Below, piece by piece: positions 8,381-19,953 of a stretch of 64,000 nucleotides of DNA (positions within the stretch are counted from its first letter, which is position 1; every line of letters begins with the position of its first letter). The notes beneath the pieces are model-generated. The model saw nothing but the letters and a program-made list of their open reading frames with translations, ran no database searches and was not told where the DNA came from. The DNA lies in the NCBI RefSeq assembly GCF_900108065.1, contig NZ_FNVQ01000004.1, positions 62,001-126,000 of the forward strand. Reading direction: 5' to 3'. The stretch is from Marinobacterium lutimaris (lineage in GTDB: Bacteria > Pseudomonadota > Gammaproteobacteria > Pseudomonadales > Balneatricaceae). A program made the translations under genes and the position numbers.

Positions 8381-10137
8381 GCCGCCCCCTTATCAGACTG
8401 GCGGTTACGCTCGACGATACCGATAAAGGTATCCTCCATGCTCATCTGGCCGCCCTCTTCATCCACCAGCTCACGCACCTGCTGCGGCGTGCCGATCGCC
8501 AAACGCTTGCCGGCATCCTGAATCAGAATACGGTCGCAGTATTCCGCCTCTTCCATAAAGTGGGTGGTGATAACGATGGTGGTGCCGCCCTCGGCCAGGG
8601 CGGTGATGCGCCGCCAGAACGCCCGCCGCGCCAGCGGATCGGCGCCGCTGGTGGGCTCATCGAGAAACAGGATCTCCGGTTCATGAATCAGCCCCGCCGC
8701 CATGGCCAGGCGCTGCTTGAATCCGCCCGGCAGCTGACCGCTGGGGGTTTTCTCCTGGCCGCGCAGATCGAACTGATCCAGCATCGCGTCGATTCGTTGC
8801 TTCAGCGCACGCCCGCGCAGACCGTAGGCGCCACCGAAAAAGCGCAGGTTTTCCAGCACCGTGAGGTTGGCGTAGAGGGAAAACTTCTGGGACACATAAC
8901 CGATCCGCTTGCGCGCCGAGGCGCTGGCGGTACGCAGGTTAACGCCAGCTACCTGCAGAGAGCCGCTGGAGGATGGCAGCAGACCGCAGAGCATCCTGAA
9001 AGTGGTGGTTTTACCGGCGCCGTTGGGGCCAAGCAGGCCAAAGATTTCACCTCGGCGGACATCGAAGCTAGTACTGGCCACGGCGGTAAAATCGCCGAAT
9101 TTGCGCACAAGATCGCGTACTTCGATCACTACCTCATCGTTTCTGCCATCGCCATCGCCTTCGAACGCTTCCGGGTTCGCCTCCACCGGGCCGAGACGGC
9201 GACGCAGCAGCACCATAAAACCATCTTCCAGATCCGGCTCCAGCGGCTGACAGTGGGCACCGCCCAGCAATGCCTGCAGCGCTGAGTTATCCACATCGCG
9301 CTGAGTAACAAAGCGCACACCGCCGCCCTGGGGCACGGCATCGACAATCTGTTCCTGGGCATCGAGCAGGCGCGCCTGGAGTTCACGGGGCGGTTTACCC
9401 TCGGCCGGCACGGCCAGAAAGGCGCAGTCATCGGCCTCGCGGCGCAGCTGATCCGGCGTGCCCTGAGCCAGCATCTCGCCGCCGTGGAGCACGTAGACCC
9501 GGTCGCAGCGGCTGGCTTCATCCAGGTAAGACGTACTGACGATCACACTGAGCTGCTCGTCATCGATCAGCTGCTGGATGATCTCCCAGAGCTCGCGACG
9601 CGACAGCGGATCGACACCCACCGTGGGTTCATCCAACAACAACAGTTCCGGCGAGCGCACCAGGGTGCAGGCCAGACCCAGCTTCTGTTTCATGCCGCCG
9701 GAGAGCTTGCCAGCAAGGCGGTCGGTGAAGCGGGCCAGATCGGTCATGTGCAGCAGACGCTGGTAGCGTTCTTGCCGCTCCGCCTGGGGCACGCCGTGGA
9801 GGTCGGCATAGAGATCCAGGTTTTCCTGCACGCTGAGGTCCTCATACAGGCCAAAGCGCTGCGGCATATAGCTGATCCGGTCCTGCACTGACTGAGGATC
9901 AGCGGAGACATCGAAACCCAATACCTGCAAAGAGCCGCTGCTAGCCTTCATCAGGCCAGCCATCAGGCGCAGCAGCGTGGTTTTGCCGGCGCCATCGGGT
10001 CCGACCAGCGCGGTCAGCGAGCCGGTGGGGATATTCAGCTCGATCGATTTCAGCGCATCGACCTGGGTGCGGGCGTTTTTATCCGCAAACGCTTTGCACA
10101 GCGCGGTGGCGCTGACACAGGCCGCCGCCTGGTTCAT
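8377..10137 (-). CDS. ABC exporter ATPase with two fused nucleotide-binding domains (YbhF-like)
   Basis: The 586 residues contain two complete ATPase domains. The first has Walker A GPDGAGKTT, signature LSGGM and Walker B LLLLDEP. The second, from about residue 330, has Walker A GPNGAGKTT, a changed signature LPGGF and Walker B ILFLDEP. Size and layout match E. coli YbhF. The weaker second signature suggests the two sites may not be equivalent. Its start overlaps the stop of the adaptor gene by 4 bases, so the whole exporter is one coupled operon. Confidence 0.9.
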   Translation of the reverse strand: MNQAAACVSATALCKAFADKNARTQVDALKSIELNIPTGSLTALVGPDGAGKTTLLRLMAGLMKASSGSLQVLGFDVSADPQSVQDRISYMPQRFGLYEDLSVQENLDLYADLHGVPQAERQERYQRLLHMTDLARFTDRLAGKLSGGMKQKLGLACTLVRSPELLLLDEPTVGVDPLSRRELWEIIQQLIDDEQLSVIVSTSYLDEASRCDRVYVLHGGEMLAQGTPDQLRREADDCAFLAVPAEGKPPRELQARLLDAQEQIVDAVPQGGGVRFVTQRDVDNSALQALLGGAHCQPLEPDLEDGFMVLLRRRLGPVEANPEAFEGDGDGRNDEVVIEVRDLVRKFGDFTAVASTSFDVRRGEIFGLLGPNGAGKTTTFRMLCGLLPSSSGSLQVAGVNLRTASASARKRIGYVSQKFSLYANLTVLENLRFFGGAYGLRGRALKQRIDAMLDQFDLRGQEKTPSGQLPGGFKQRLAMAAGLIHEPEILFLDEPTSGADPLARRAFWRRITALAEGGTTIVITTHFMEEAEYCDRILIQDAGKRLAIGTPQQVRELVDEEGGQMSMEDTFIGIVERNRQSDKGAA

Positions 10138-11156
10138 TGCGCCTGTCCGTTCTGTGTATCAGCAGAGGCGTTCAGATTGATGCGCACAGTAGCCGGCATT
10201 CCCATGCGCAGGCGGTTATCCGGATCATCCACCAACACTCGCACCTCATAGACCAGAGCGGTGCGCAGGGATTCGGTCTGAACGTTTTTCGGCGTGAACT
10301 CAGCCACCGAAGAGATATAACCTACAGTGCCTGCCACCGGCTGCTCGGGGAAGCTATCGGTGTAGATATTGGCCTGCATGCCGGGCTTGAGGTGGCCCAT
10401 ATCCGGCTCGCTGACATAGACCCGCACCCACTTGGGATCGTTCAGCGCCAGCGTGAACACCGGCCGCTGCGGCGATGCGATATCGCCGGGTTCCAGCAGA
10501 CGGGCTCTGACACGGGCATCGGTGGGGGCGATCAGGCGGGATTGATCAAGCTGGTGATTGAGCAGCGCCAGATCCGCGTTGAGGGTTTCCAGCTGGGCTT
10601 CGGCGGCGGCGATATCCTCATCGCGCGGGCCGGTCTGCGCCAGTTTAAGCGCCTCCGCCTGGACTGCCAGTTGCGCCCTGGCGGCGCGAACGCGGGTGGC
10701 GGCAGTGTCGATATCCTGGGCACTGACGCCACGGCCATCGGTGCGCCGTTTTACATCTTCCAGCCGGTTCAACTGACTCTGCGCCAGCTCCAGCTCCGCC
10801 TCGGCAGCGCTGAACTGAGCCGCCGCCTGGGCGATCTCTTCGGGCCGACTGCCGTTATGCAGCTTTGCCACCTGCTGCTATTGCGCCGCAATGGCGGCTT
10901 CGGTGCGTTTCACCTGTAGCGCCAGGGTGCGGGTATCCAGACTGGCCAACAGCTGGCCCTTTTTGACCTGGTCGCCCTCTTCGGCCAGTACCTCGTCGAT
11001 ACGCTCGCTCTGGGTAAAGGCCAGGGAGACCTGGCGGATATCCACATTGCCATAGAGCTCCAGCTCACCGACATTGCGCTCAGCCTGGCTGTAGTGCCAG
11101 CCTAAATAGCCGGCGGCCGCCAGCAGTATCAGGATCGGGAGCAGGATTTTTCGCAT
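10134..11156 (-). pseudogene. HlyD-family membrane fusion protein, interrupted by an in-frame amber codon
   Basis: The frame encodes a 340-residue periplasmic adaptor of the YbhG type: ATG at 11154-11156 with GGAG upstream, an N-terminal membrane anchor (MRKILLPILILLAAAGYLGW), a first lipoyl half, a coiled-coil hairpin, a second lipoyl half and a beta-barrel. Codon 93 (10878-10880) is TAG, while the frame stays open and family-like on both sides: AAIAAQ before it and QQVAKLHNGSRPEEIAQ after it. One C-to-T change in CAG explains it. The gene may be recently inactivated, read through by a suppressor, restarted at the GTG at 10869-10871, or carry a sequence error. It is the first gene of the exporter operon. 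Confidence 0.8.
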
Positions 11157-11217
11157 CGGGGAACTCCGTGTTACCACCTATGAATGCCATCAGCATAACG
11201 CGACATAACTATAATTC

Positions 11218-11229
11218 AAATTCGAATTT
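11218..11229. promoter_or_regulatory. Palindromic operator candidate between adaptor and tetR genes
   Basis: AAATTCGAATTT is a perfect 12-bp palindrome in AT-rich DNA between the divergent adaptor gene (start 11156) and the TetR-family regulator (start 11273). TetR proteins commonly bind such sites in shared promoter regions, so it is a candidate operator for both directions. This is inference from position and symmetry. Confidence 0.45.
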
Positions 11230-11272
11230 AAACTATTTGCCGCACCGAAAACTATCCGCTAGCATCGCCCTT

Positions 11273-11935
11273 ATGCTGAAACCGACCCGCAAGCCCGAAT
11301 CCCAGACCCGCCGCAGCCGCACCGATGGCGAGGCCACCCGCAGCCGCATCATTGAGGCCGCAGGACAGGTGTTTGCCGAGCGCGGCTATCACGACACCAC
11401 CAGTAAAGAAATCTGCAAGCGCGCCGGCGCCAACCTGGCCGCCGTGAACTATCACTTCGGCAGTCGTGATGGTCTCTACCTGGCGGTAATCAGTGAGGTG
11501 ATGAGCCATCTGCTGGAGCTGGAATATCTAAAGCAGGTGGCTGGGGGCGATGGCAGCGCAGAGGAGAAACTTGCGCAGCTGATCGACGGTCTGGTTCACA
11601 GCCTGATCGAAGAGCGCAGCTGGCACACCCGGGTCTGGGCGCGGGAGATACTGACCCCCTCACCGGTTTTACCCGCTATCACCGCCACCGAATCGACACC
11701 ACGGGTCGAGATCATCCTGCCGCTGCTGTCTGAGCTCACCGGCATCCCAGGCGATGACCCTAAACGCTTTTACGGCCTGCTCGGGCTGATGTCTCCCTGC
11801 CTGATGCTGCTGATTATCGATCCGGAACTGCCGACCCCGATCCAGCCGATCTACTCCCGCCCGGCCGAAGAGATCGCAGACCATATCAAACGCTTTGTCT
11901 TCAGCGGGCTGCGCTCGTTTGCCGCAAGCCGCTGA
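11273..11935 (+). CDS. TetR-family regulator, CecR-like
   Basis: The 220-residue protein has a TetR helix-turn-helix at about residues 25-70 (RSRIIEAAGQVFAERGY, then TSKEICKRAGANLAAVNYHFGSRDGLY). The C-terminal part, with WHTRVWAREILTPSP and PRVEIILPLLSEL, resembles the CecR/YbiH (DUF1956) ligand domain. ATG 11273 gives the normal length; the longer frame from 11168 would add 35 unmatched residues. It is divergent from an exporter operon that resembles ybhGFSR, the target of E. coli CecR, so it likely represses that pump. Its last 35 bp overlap the end of the convergent amino acid permease gene. Confidence 0.88.
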   Translation: MLKPTRKPESQTRRSRTDGEATRSRIIEAAGQVFAERGYHDTTSKEICKRAGANLAAVNYHFGSRDGLYLAVISEVMSHLLELEYLKQVAGGDGSAEEKLAQLIDGLVHSLIEERSWHTRVWAREILTPSPVLPAITATESTPRVEIILPLLSELTGIPGDDPKRFYGLLGLMSPCLMLLIIDPELPTPIQPIYSRPAEEIADHIKRFVFSGLRSFAASR

Positions 11936-13160
11936 ACCGCCCGATCAGCAGGAAGACAAACAGAATACCCAGCGCATAGAGCATCTGAGCGCCCAGCATC
12001 AGCAGCACCAACCCACAGAGCAGCGTGGCAACCAGCGCCACTATTCGGAACACGCCCGTCAGCAGCACACAACCCGCCGCCATACTGAGCAGATAAACCA
12101 GGATGAAGTTGCCGTTGGCATAACGCATCAGCTCTTCGATGCTCAGCCCCCACCACCAGCCGATCAGCGCACAGACCGCACAGGCCAGCACCACCAGGTT
12201 GAACGCCCGCGCCGGCACACCCTGACGATTGCGCTGCGCCAGCGCTGCGGGCAACTTGCCCTCATCCGCCAGGCTCCAGAGCAGACGCGCAAAGCCCTGC
12301 AGGTAGATGTTGATCGAGGCAAAACAGGCCAGGTAACCGATCAGCGCCGCCAGCCAGAGCCACTGCTCGCCCCAGAGCTGCCCCACCAGGTTAGGCAGCG
12401 ATGCCCCATTGGCCTGCTGATCGCCGAAAGTACCGAAGCTGACCACCGCCACCGAGCAGGCCCAATAGACGCCACCGGCCAGCAGCACGCCCAGCATCAG
12501 CGCCAGCGGAAAGTCACGCCGCGCATTCTTGAACTCCTCACCCAGATGGGTAAACGCCTCCAGACCGACAAAGCACCAGAACATCAGCGCCAGCGCCGGT
12601 GGCACCGCCAGCCAGTTCAGATCCGTCGTTGGCAGTACCGGCTGATCTGAAACCGGCAGGTCGCCAAACCACCAGAACGACGCCACGGTAGCGATAATCG
12701 CCACAGCGATAGCGGTTTGAATCTGGCCCGAGGCGCGCGCCGGACGCTGACCGAGTATCAGCATCAGACCCAGCGTCAGCAGCTGGATCGTCATATCCTC
12801 GCCGGGGCTGAGGTCGTAAAGCGCGTGCCAGAAACCGCTGGTCATTTTCAGCGCCGCCGGCAATCCCACCGGGATCACCGCCAGGAATAGCAGTGCCACG
12901 CTACGCTCCATCGACAGCCCAAAAGCACGGCCAATCAGCGCTGGCGCACCACCGGCATGGGGAAATTTCTGCCCGAGCCCGGCAAAGGTCAGCGCCACCG
13001 GCAACACCAGCAGCGTCAGCAATGGCCAGGCCCAGAGCGAGGCTTCACCTGCTATGGCAGCGGCCGCTGCCGGCACGATAAAAACACCGCTGCCGAGCAG
13101 CGAAGTCGCCAGCAGGCCAACGCCCTGCAGCAGGCTCAGCTCTTTGTTCAATCGACTCAT
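11901..13160 (-). CDS. yjeH: Amino acid exporter/permease, YjeH-like (APC superfamily)
   Basis: This 419-residue inner-membrane protein has about twelve helices and the APC N-terminal motif GLLATSLLGSGVFIVPAAAA (about residues 11-30). Marker segments FWCFVGLEAFTHLGEEF and the length match YjeH, an exporter of L-methionine and branched-chain amino acids in E. coli. ATG 13158-13160 is chosen; the longer upstream frame lacks family similarity. A divergent Lrp/AsnC-family regulator lies 261 bp away, a sensible partner because such regulators sense amino acids. The 3' end overlaps the tetR gene tail to tail by 35 bp. Confidence 0.85.
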   Translation of the reverse strand: MSRLNKELSLLQGVGLLATSLLGSGVFIVPAAAAAIAGEASLWAWPLLTLLVLPVALTFAGLGQKFPHAGGAPALIGRAFGLSMERSVALLFLAVIPVGLPAALKMTSGFWHALYDLSPGEDMTIQLLTLGLMLILGQRPARASGQIQTAIAVAIIATVASFWWFGDLPVSDQPVLPTTDLNWLAVPPALALMFWCFVGLEAFTHLGEEFKNARRDFPLALMLGVLLAGGVYWACSVAVVSFGTFGDQQANGASLPNLVGQLWGEQWLWLAALIGYLACFASINIYLQGFARLLWSLADEGKLPAALAQRNRQGVPARAFNLVVLACAVCALIGWWWGLSIEELMRYANGNFILVYLLSMAAGCVLLTGVFRIVALVATLLCGLVLLMLGAQMLYALGILFVFLLIGRFSGLRQTSAAR

Positions 13161-13421
13161 GCGTGTGATCCAGACAGAATGCTTAACAGAGAAGTGGGGC
13201 TCCGGGCCTTTCACGGGTGTTTGCCAGAGTGGCCGATATAAGAGCTGCTGATATAGTACGTTTCGCCCTCGCTGGAGGGAGCTGGCAGGACGCAGGCATT
13301 GAGCTGCATTTCGGCGGAAAACACCTTCATAATGCAGCCGCCGGCAAAACGCCCGAAGCGCGTGTAAAGATCGCCTCAAAAGAGACGTTCAGGGACAGAC
13401 AGAAAAAGGAAGAAAACGGAG

Positions 13422-13841
13422 TTGGACAAGTTCGATCAACAGATCCTGGCGCTATTGCGCAGTGATGCTCGCATGGCGGTTACGGCCATCGCCAAGGCCG
13501 TGAGCCTGTCACGCACCGCGGTCAGCGACCGCATCCGCCACCTTGAGCAGCGCGGCATCATCCGTGGCTACCATGCCGACGTCTCGATCGAGAGCACCCC
13601 TGCGGTGCGCGCCTACCTGGAGCTGTTTTTCAAAGAGAGCCACTACGAAGAGTACATCGTCCGCCTGCGCGCCTTTCCCGAGGTAAAAAAGTGCAGTGGC
13701 ATCAGCGGTGATACCGATATCCTGCTCTACGTGGAAGCGGAAAACATGGAACGGCTGATCGACCTGCGCAAGGCGATCGAGCAGTTCCCGAAGATGGTGC
13801 GGGTAAAAACCCATATCATCATGAAAGAGTGGGAGATGTAG
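13422..13841 (+). CDS. Lrp/AsnC-family transcriptional regulator
   Basis: The 139-residue protein has an N-terminal winged helix-turn-helix (LDKFDQQILALLRSDARMAV, then ISLS-like SLSRTAVSDRIRHLEQRGII) and a C-terminal RAM ligand-binding domain from about residue 65 (VRAYLELFFK...VKKCSGISGDTDILLYVE). The start is TTG at 13422, preceded by an A/G-rich GGAAG stretch. It probably senses an amino acid and controls the divergent yjeH-like exporter. A 7-bp hairpin (ATGTAGC, loop TGGA, GCTACAT at 13837-13854) spans its stop codon but has no T-run. Confidence 0.9.
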   Translation: MDKFDQQILALLRSDARMAVTAIAKAVSLSRTAVSDRIRHLEQRGIIRGYHADVSIESTPAVRAYLELFFKESHYEEYIVRLRAFPEVKKCSGISGDTDILLYVEAENMERLIDLRKAIEQFPKMVRVKTHIIMKEWEM

Positions 13842-13881
13842 CTGGAGCTACATCCCCCGTCTCAACCTGAGCAGCGGTCAG

Positions 13882-14898
13882 CTAAGGTCTCCAGCTATCC
13901 AACGTTTCGAGATAGTTGGCCCGCTCAAACCCCGAAGGATCCGCGGCATTACGGTAAGACACACTGCCCTTAAGCTGCAGCAGCGAGTCGTACTCGTTCA
14001 GATCCATCCACTCCAGTATCTCGGTTTCCATCTGCCGGATGACGCCCGGCCCCTGCTGCATCAGCACGCTGGCCATCTGGGTGATATCGGCGCCGCACAT
14101 CTGCGCCTTGATCACATCGGAAGCGCTATGGACACCACCGGTCACAGCGATATCGATTGCCACCTGCGCCCGCACGATGGCTATCCAGCGCAGCCGCTCA
14201 CGCAGCTCATCGGCATGTGAGAGCTCCAGCATCGGGTGCAGCTTGCGGGTTTCCAGCGTTAGCTCCGGCTGTAAAAAGCGGTTAAACATCACCACCGCGT
14301 TCACGCCGATCTGCTTCAATTGGGAGATGAAATGCACCGGGCTGGTGAACTGGGAAGAGATCTTCACCGCCAACGGCAGATCGGGCACCGATGCCCGCAC
14401 CGAGTGGACGATATCCAGGTAGCGCCGCTCCACATCCATGGAGGACTCCTCCGCATCGGCGGCGATGTAATAGACGTTCAGCTCCAGGCCATCGGCACCG
14501 GCAGCAGCCAGCTGGCGGGCATGCTCCGCCCAGCCTTTGCGGGTCACGCCGTTAAGGCTGGCGATCACCGGAATCTCCAGCGAGGCTTTCATCCGCTCCA
14601 GGTTATCCAGATAGCGCTCCTCGGCGGTGCGGAAAGTGTCCGGCACCGGCAGATAGCCGTCGGATTCGGAGTGACCCAGCTCCTGCTCATAAAGAAACTG
14701 GTGCAGCATGGCGTGATCTTTCTGGCACTCCTCCTCGAACAGGCTGTGCATAACTATCGCCGCCGCGCCAGCATCCTCCAGTTCGCGGGCGCCGTTGAAG
14801 GTTGCCGTCAGCGGCGAGGCGGAAGGCGCCAGCGGACTCTTCAGCGCCAACCCCAGGTAACGCGCTTCAAGCCGACGCGCTTCAGATTGATTAGTCAT
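13882..14898 (-). CDS. Dihydroorotate dehydrogenase-like flavoprotein linked to nifJ
   Basis: The 338-residue protein has a DHOD-like TIM barrel: N-terminal YLGLALKSPLAPSASPLT, the SLNG segment, ADGLELNVYY, VKISSQFTSP and the phosphate-binding end AVTGGVHSASDVIKAQMCGA. It starts 2 bp after the nifJ stop, so the two are co-transcribed. Genes of this subgroup commonly sit next to nifJ, where they are not thought to serve pyrimidine synthesis. An FMN-dependent electron-transfer role with PFOR is plausible but unproven. A true pyrD usually carries different catalytic loop motifs. Confidence 0.82.
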   Translation of the reverse strand: MTNQSEARRLEARYLGLALKSPLAPSASPLTATFNGARELEDAGAAAIVMHSLFEEECQKDHAMLHQFLYEQELGHSESDGYLPVPDTFRTAEERYLDNLERMKASLEIPVIASLNGVTRKGWAEHARQLAAAGADGLELNVYYIAADAEESSMDVERRYLDIVHSVRASVPDLPLAVKISSQFTSPVHFISQLKQIGVNAVVMFNRFLQPELTLETRKLHPMLELSHADELRERLRWIAIVRAQVAIDIAVTGGVHSASDVIKAQMCGADITQMASVLMQQGPGVIRQMETEILEWMDLNEYDSLLQLKGSVSYRNAADPSGFERANYLETLDSWRP

Positions 14899-14900
14899 TA

Positions 14901-18521
<3,621 letters not shown>

Positions 18522-18651
18522 GCCGACTTCTCCTTCTATCCTGCGACGACCTTTGCCGTGCGACTCAGACCGAGTATCTCAGCTGAGCGCGGGCAAGGTA
18601 CTGACACAGACCAAGGAGCTCTTTATAAAAGGAGCCCGCTATAAATGGAGC

Positions 18652-18681
18652 AACCCGAATATTGAATCAATGATTCGGGTT
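18652..18681. repeat. 30-bp near-perfect palindrome upstream of nifJ
   Basis: Arms AACCCGAAT and ATTCGGGTT enclose a second palindrome ATTGAATCAAT, with one extra G. There is no T-run on either side. It lies between the CBS gene stop (18723) and the nifJ start (18521), about 130 bp upstream of nifJ, and could be an operator or an RNA hairpin in the leader. Confidence 0.5.
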
Positions 18682-18722
18682 GGCAGCCTGCGTCAGATTC
18701 AGGATAGACAAGCGTCGGCGTA

Positions 18723-19307
18723 TTAGCCCACGTCGCGGCCGGAGGAGATCACCTCGACCAGTTCACGGAAGCTGGTGGCGCGGTGGTTAATTTCCACCGA
18801 CACATGCAGACGACGGGCGATATCGCTGGCGGAGATGATACCGCGGATACGGTGATTATCCGGATCCACCACCAGCATATGCTGCTGGCCTTCGTTCTTC
18901 AGCGTCTGCAGCAGGGAGCCGATAGTCGCCGTTTCAATCACATTGATCGGCACGCCCTTAAGCTTCGCCTTCGGGATCATCAGATCGCTGATCGCCAGGT
19001 CGCTGCGTGCCTGACCGGAGCTGGTCGCCAGGCTTAGCACCTTGCGGCTTTCCAGATCGGCCACGGTGACGATACCGCGGAATTCACCGTTGGCTACCAG
19101 CACCGAGCGAACATGGGCACGACGCATGGCAGCAATCGCCTCGTCCACACCCACGTCGGGGTTCAGCTTCAGCGGTTTGTGATAGAGAAAATCGGTTACA
19201 ACCAGACGCGCCGGGCTCTCCAGATCGAAGTGTTCGACATCTTCGGATTCAACAACAGACTGGTAATCGCTCAGGCTAACGGTTTTGAGTTCGGAATAAC
19301 GTTCCAT
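18723..19307 (-). CDS. CBS-domain pair protein
   Basis: The 194-residue soluble protein holds two CBS domains, at about residues 38-100 (VTDFLYHKPLKLNPDVGVDEA...GIVTVADLES) and 112-175 (ISDLMIPKAKLKGVPINVIE...GIISASDIARRL). Such pairs bind adenine nucleotides or S-adenosyl compounds and act as energy or redox sensors. The ATG has a strong GGAGG ribosome site 8 bases upstream. It sits upstream of nifJ on the same strand with a 201-bp gap, so it might regulate or report on PFOR activity. No catalytic domain is fused to it. Confidence 0.88.
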   Translation of the reverse strand: MERYSELKTVSLSDYQSVVESEDVEHFDLESPARLVVTDFLYHKPLKLNPDVGVDEAIAAMRRAHVRSVLVANGEFRGIVTVADLESRKVLSLATSSGQARSDLAISDLMIPKAKLKGVPINVIETATIGSLLQTLKNEGQQHMLVVDPDNHRIRGIISASDIARRLHVSVEINHRATSFRELVEVISSGRDVG

Positions 19308-19377
19308 TTTTACACTCCTCCCACGCCCCAGAGGGCGCAGTGGTTTTCAGATTCAATACGAGAAAAGTACGCTCAAA

Positions 19378-19695
19378 TCAGAAAACAACAGGGGGTGCCC
19401 GCGAAGGCGGGAGCGCACGGATTTCCGTGTATGGAATCTTTTCCCCGGACGGGGACTCCACCCTGTACCCTTCAGGAAGGGTGGGTAAGGACGAGGATGG
19501 CAGTACCGCCGAGTGATCGCCGTCACCTGAGTCTCCCAGGGAGAGATCGGTGGTGCAGCTATCAACAATAATTGCGGGAGGAACCAGTCCACTGTCACCC
19601 TTGGCTCTGGCCTCGGCCGATACCGAAGCGAACATCGCCACGAACGCACAAAGCGCCAGAGCGAGGATCGGTATGAAGCGAGACTGATGGGTCAT
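19378..19695 (-). CDS. Small secreted protein of unknown function (doubtful)
   Basis: The 105-residue frame starts at ATG 19693-19695 with AGGTG upstream and opens with a clear secretion signal (FIPILALALCAFVAMFASVSA). The mature part is short, rich in S, D, G and P, with a single cysteine. Its last 35 or so residues are translated from a cluster of four DNA palindromes (19398-19482), suggesting the true coding end was overwritten or extended by a repeat. I do not recognise it. It may be a real small periplasmic protein or a decayed gene. Confidence 0.4.
   Translation of the reverse strand: MTHQSRFIPILALALCAFVAMFASVSAEARAKGDSGLVPPAIIVDSCTTDLSLGDSGDGDHSAVLPSSSLPTLPEGYRVESPSGEKIPYTEIRALPPSRAPPVVF
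19398..19482. repeat. REP-like cluster of four consecutive short palindromes
   Basis: Four perfect hairpins follow one another: CCCGC-gaag-GCGGG (19398-19411), CACGGA-tt-TCCGTG (19416-19429), TCCCCG-ga-CGGGGA (19442-19455) and ACCCTT-cagg-AAGGGT (19467-19482). Such clusters resemble REP/BIME elements found between genes in gammaproteobacteria. This one covers the 3' part of the small secreted ORF. Confidence 0.6.
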
Positions 19696-19754
19696 TAAAA
19701 GCACCTGTATGTGAGACTGCGGGTTGGTCCTACACTATTCAATTTAGAGAAATA

Positions 19755-19768
19755 TTGATCTTAGTCAA
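19755..19768. promoter_or_regulatory. FNR/ANR-type box upstream of the CBS-nifJ region
   Basis: TTGATCTTAGTCAA matches TTGAT-N4-ATCAA at nine of ten positions. It lies 60 bp upstream of the small secreted ORF and about 460 bp upstream of the CBS gene, the first genes of a leftward stretch that continues to nifJ. Anaerobic control of a PFOR region by FNR or ANR would make sense, but a promoter between box and gene was not defined. Confidence 0.45.
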
Positions 19769-19953
19769 ATAGTGTTTCGCTATGCAGCCAATAGATTTAG
19801 AAAGTTGATGAATTTGAACAGGCCAGTGCCCTGTTTATTGTTTTTTTAAGGTATAAATTCATAGGATTATCCCCGGAAAAGGCGGCCTTCCCCCGCCCTG
19901 CCGCTTTCCAAACACAGCCTTCCAAAGACACGGCCAATGGAGAAGTTTGCCGC

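Noticed and set aside
13837-13854. Terminator after the AsnC-type regulator
   Set aside because: The 7-bp hairpin spans the stop codon and is followed by C residues, not T.
13882-14898. Assignment as pyrD
   Set aside because: Coupling to nifJ and the differing motifs indicate the DHOD-like subgroup, not the pyrimidine enzyme.
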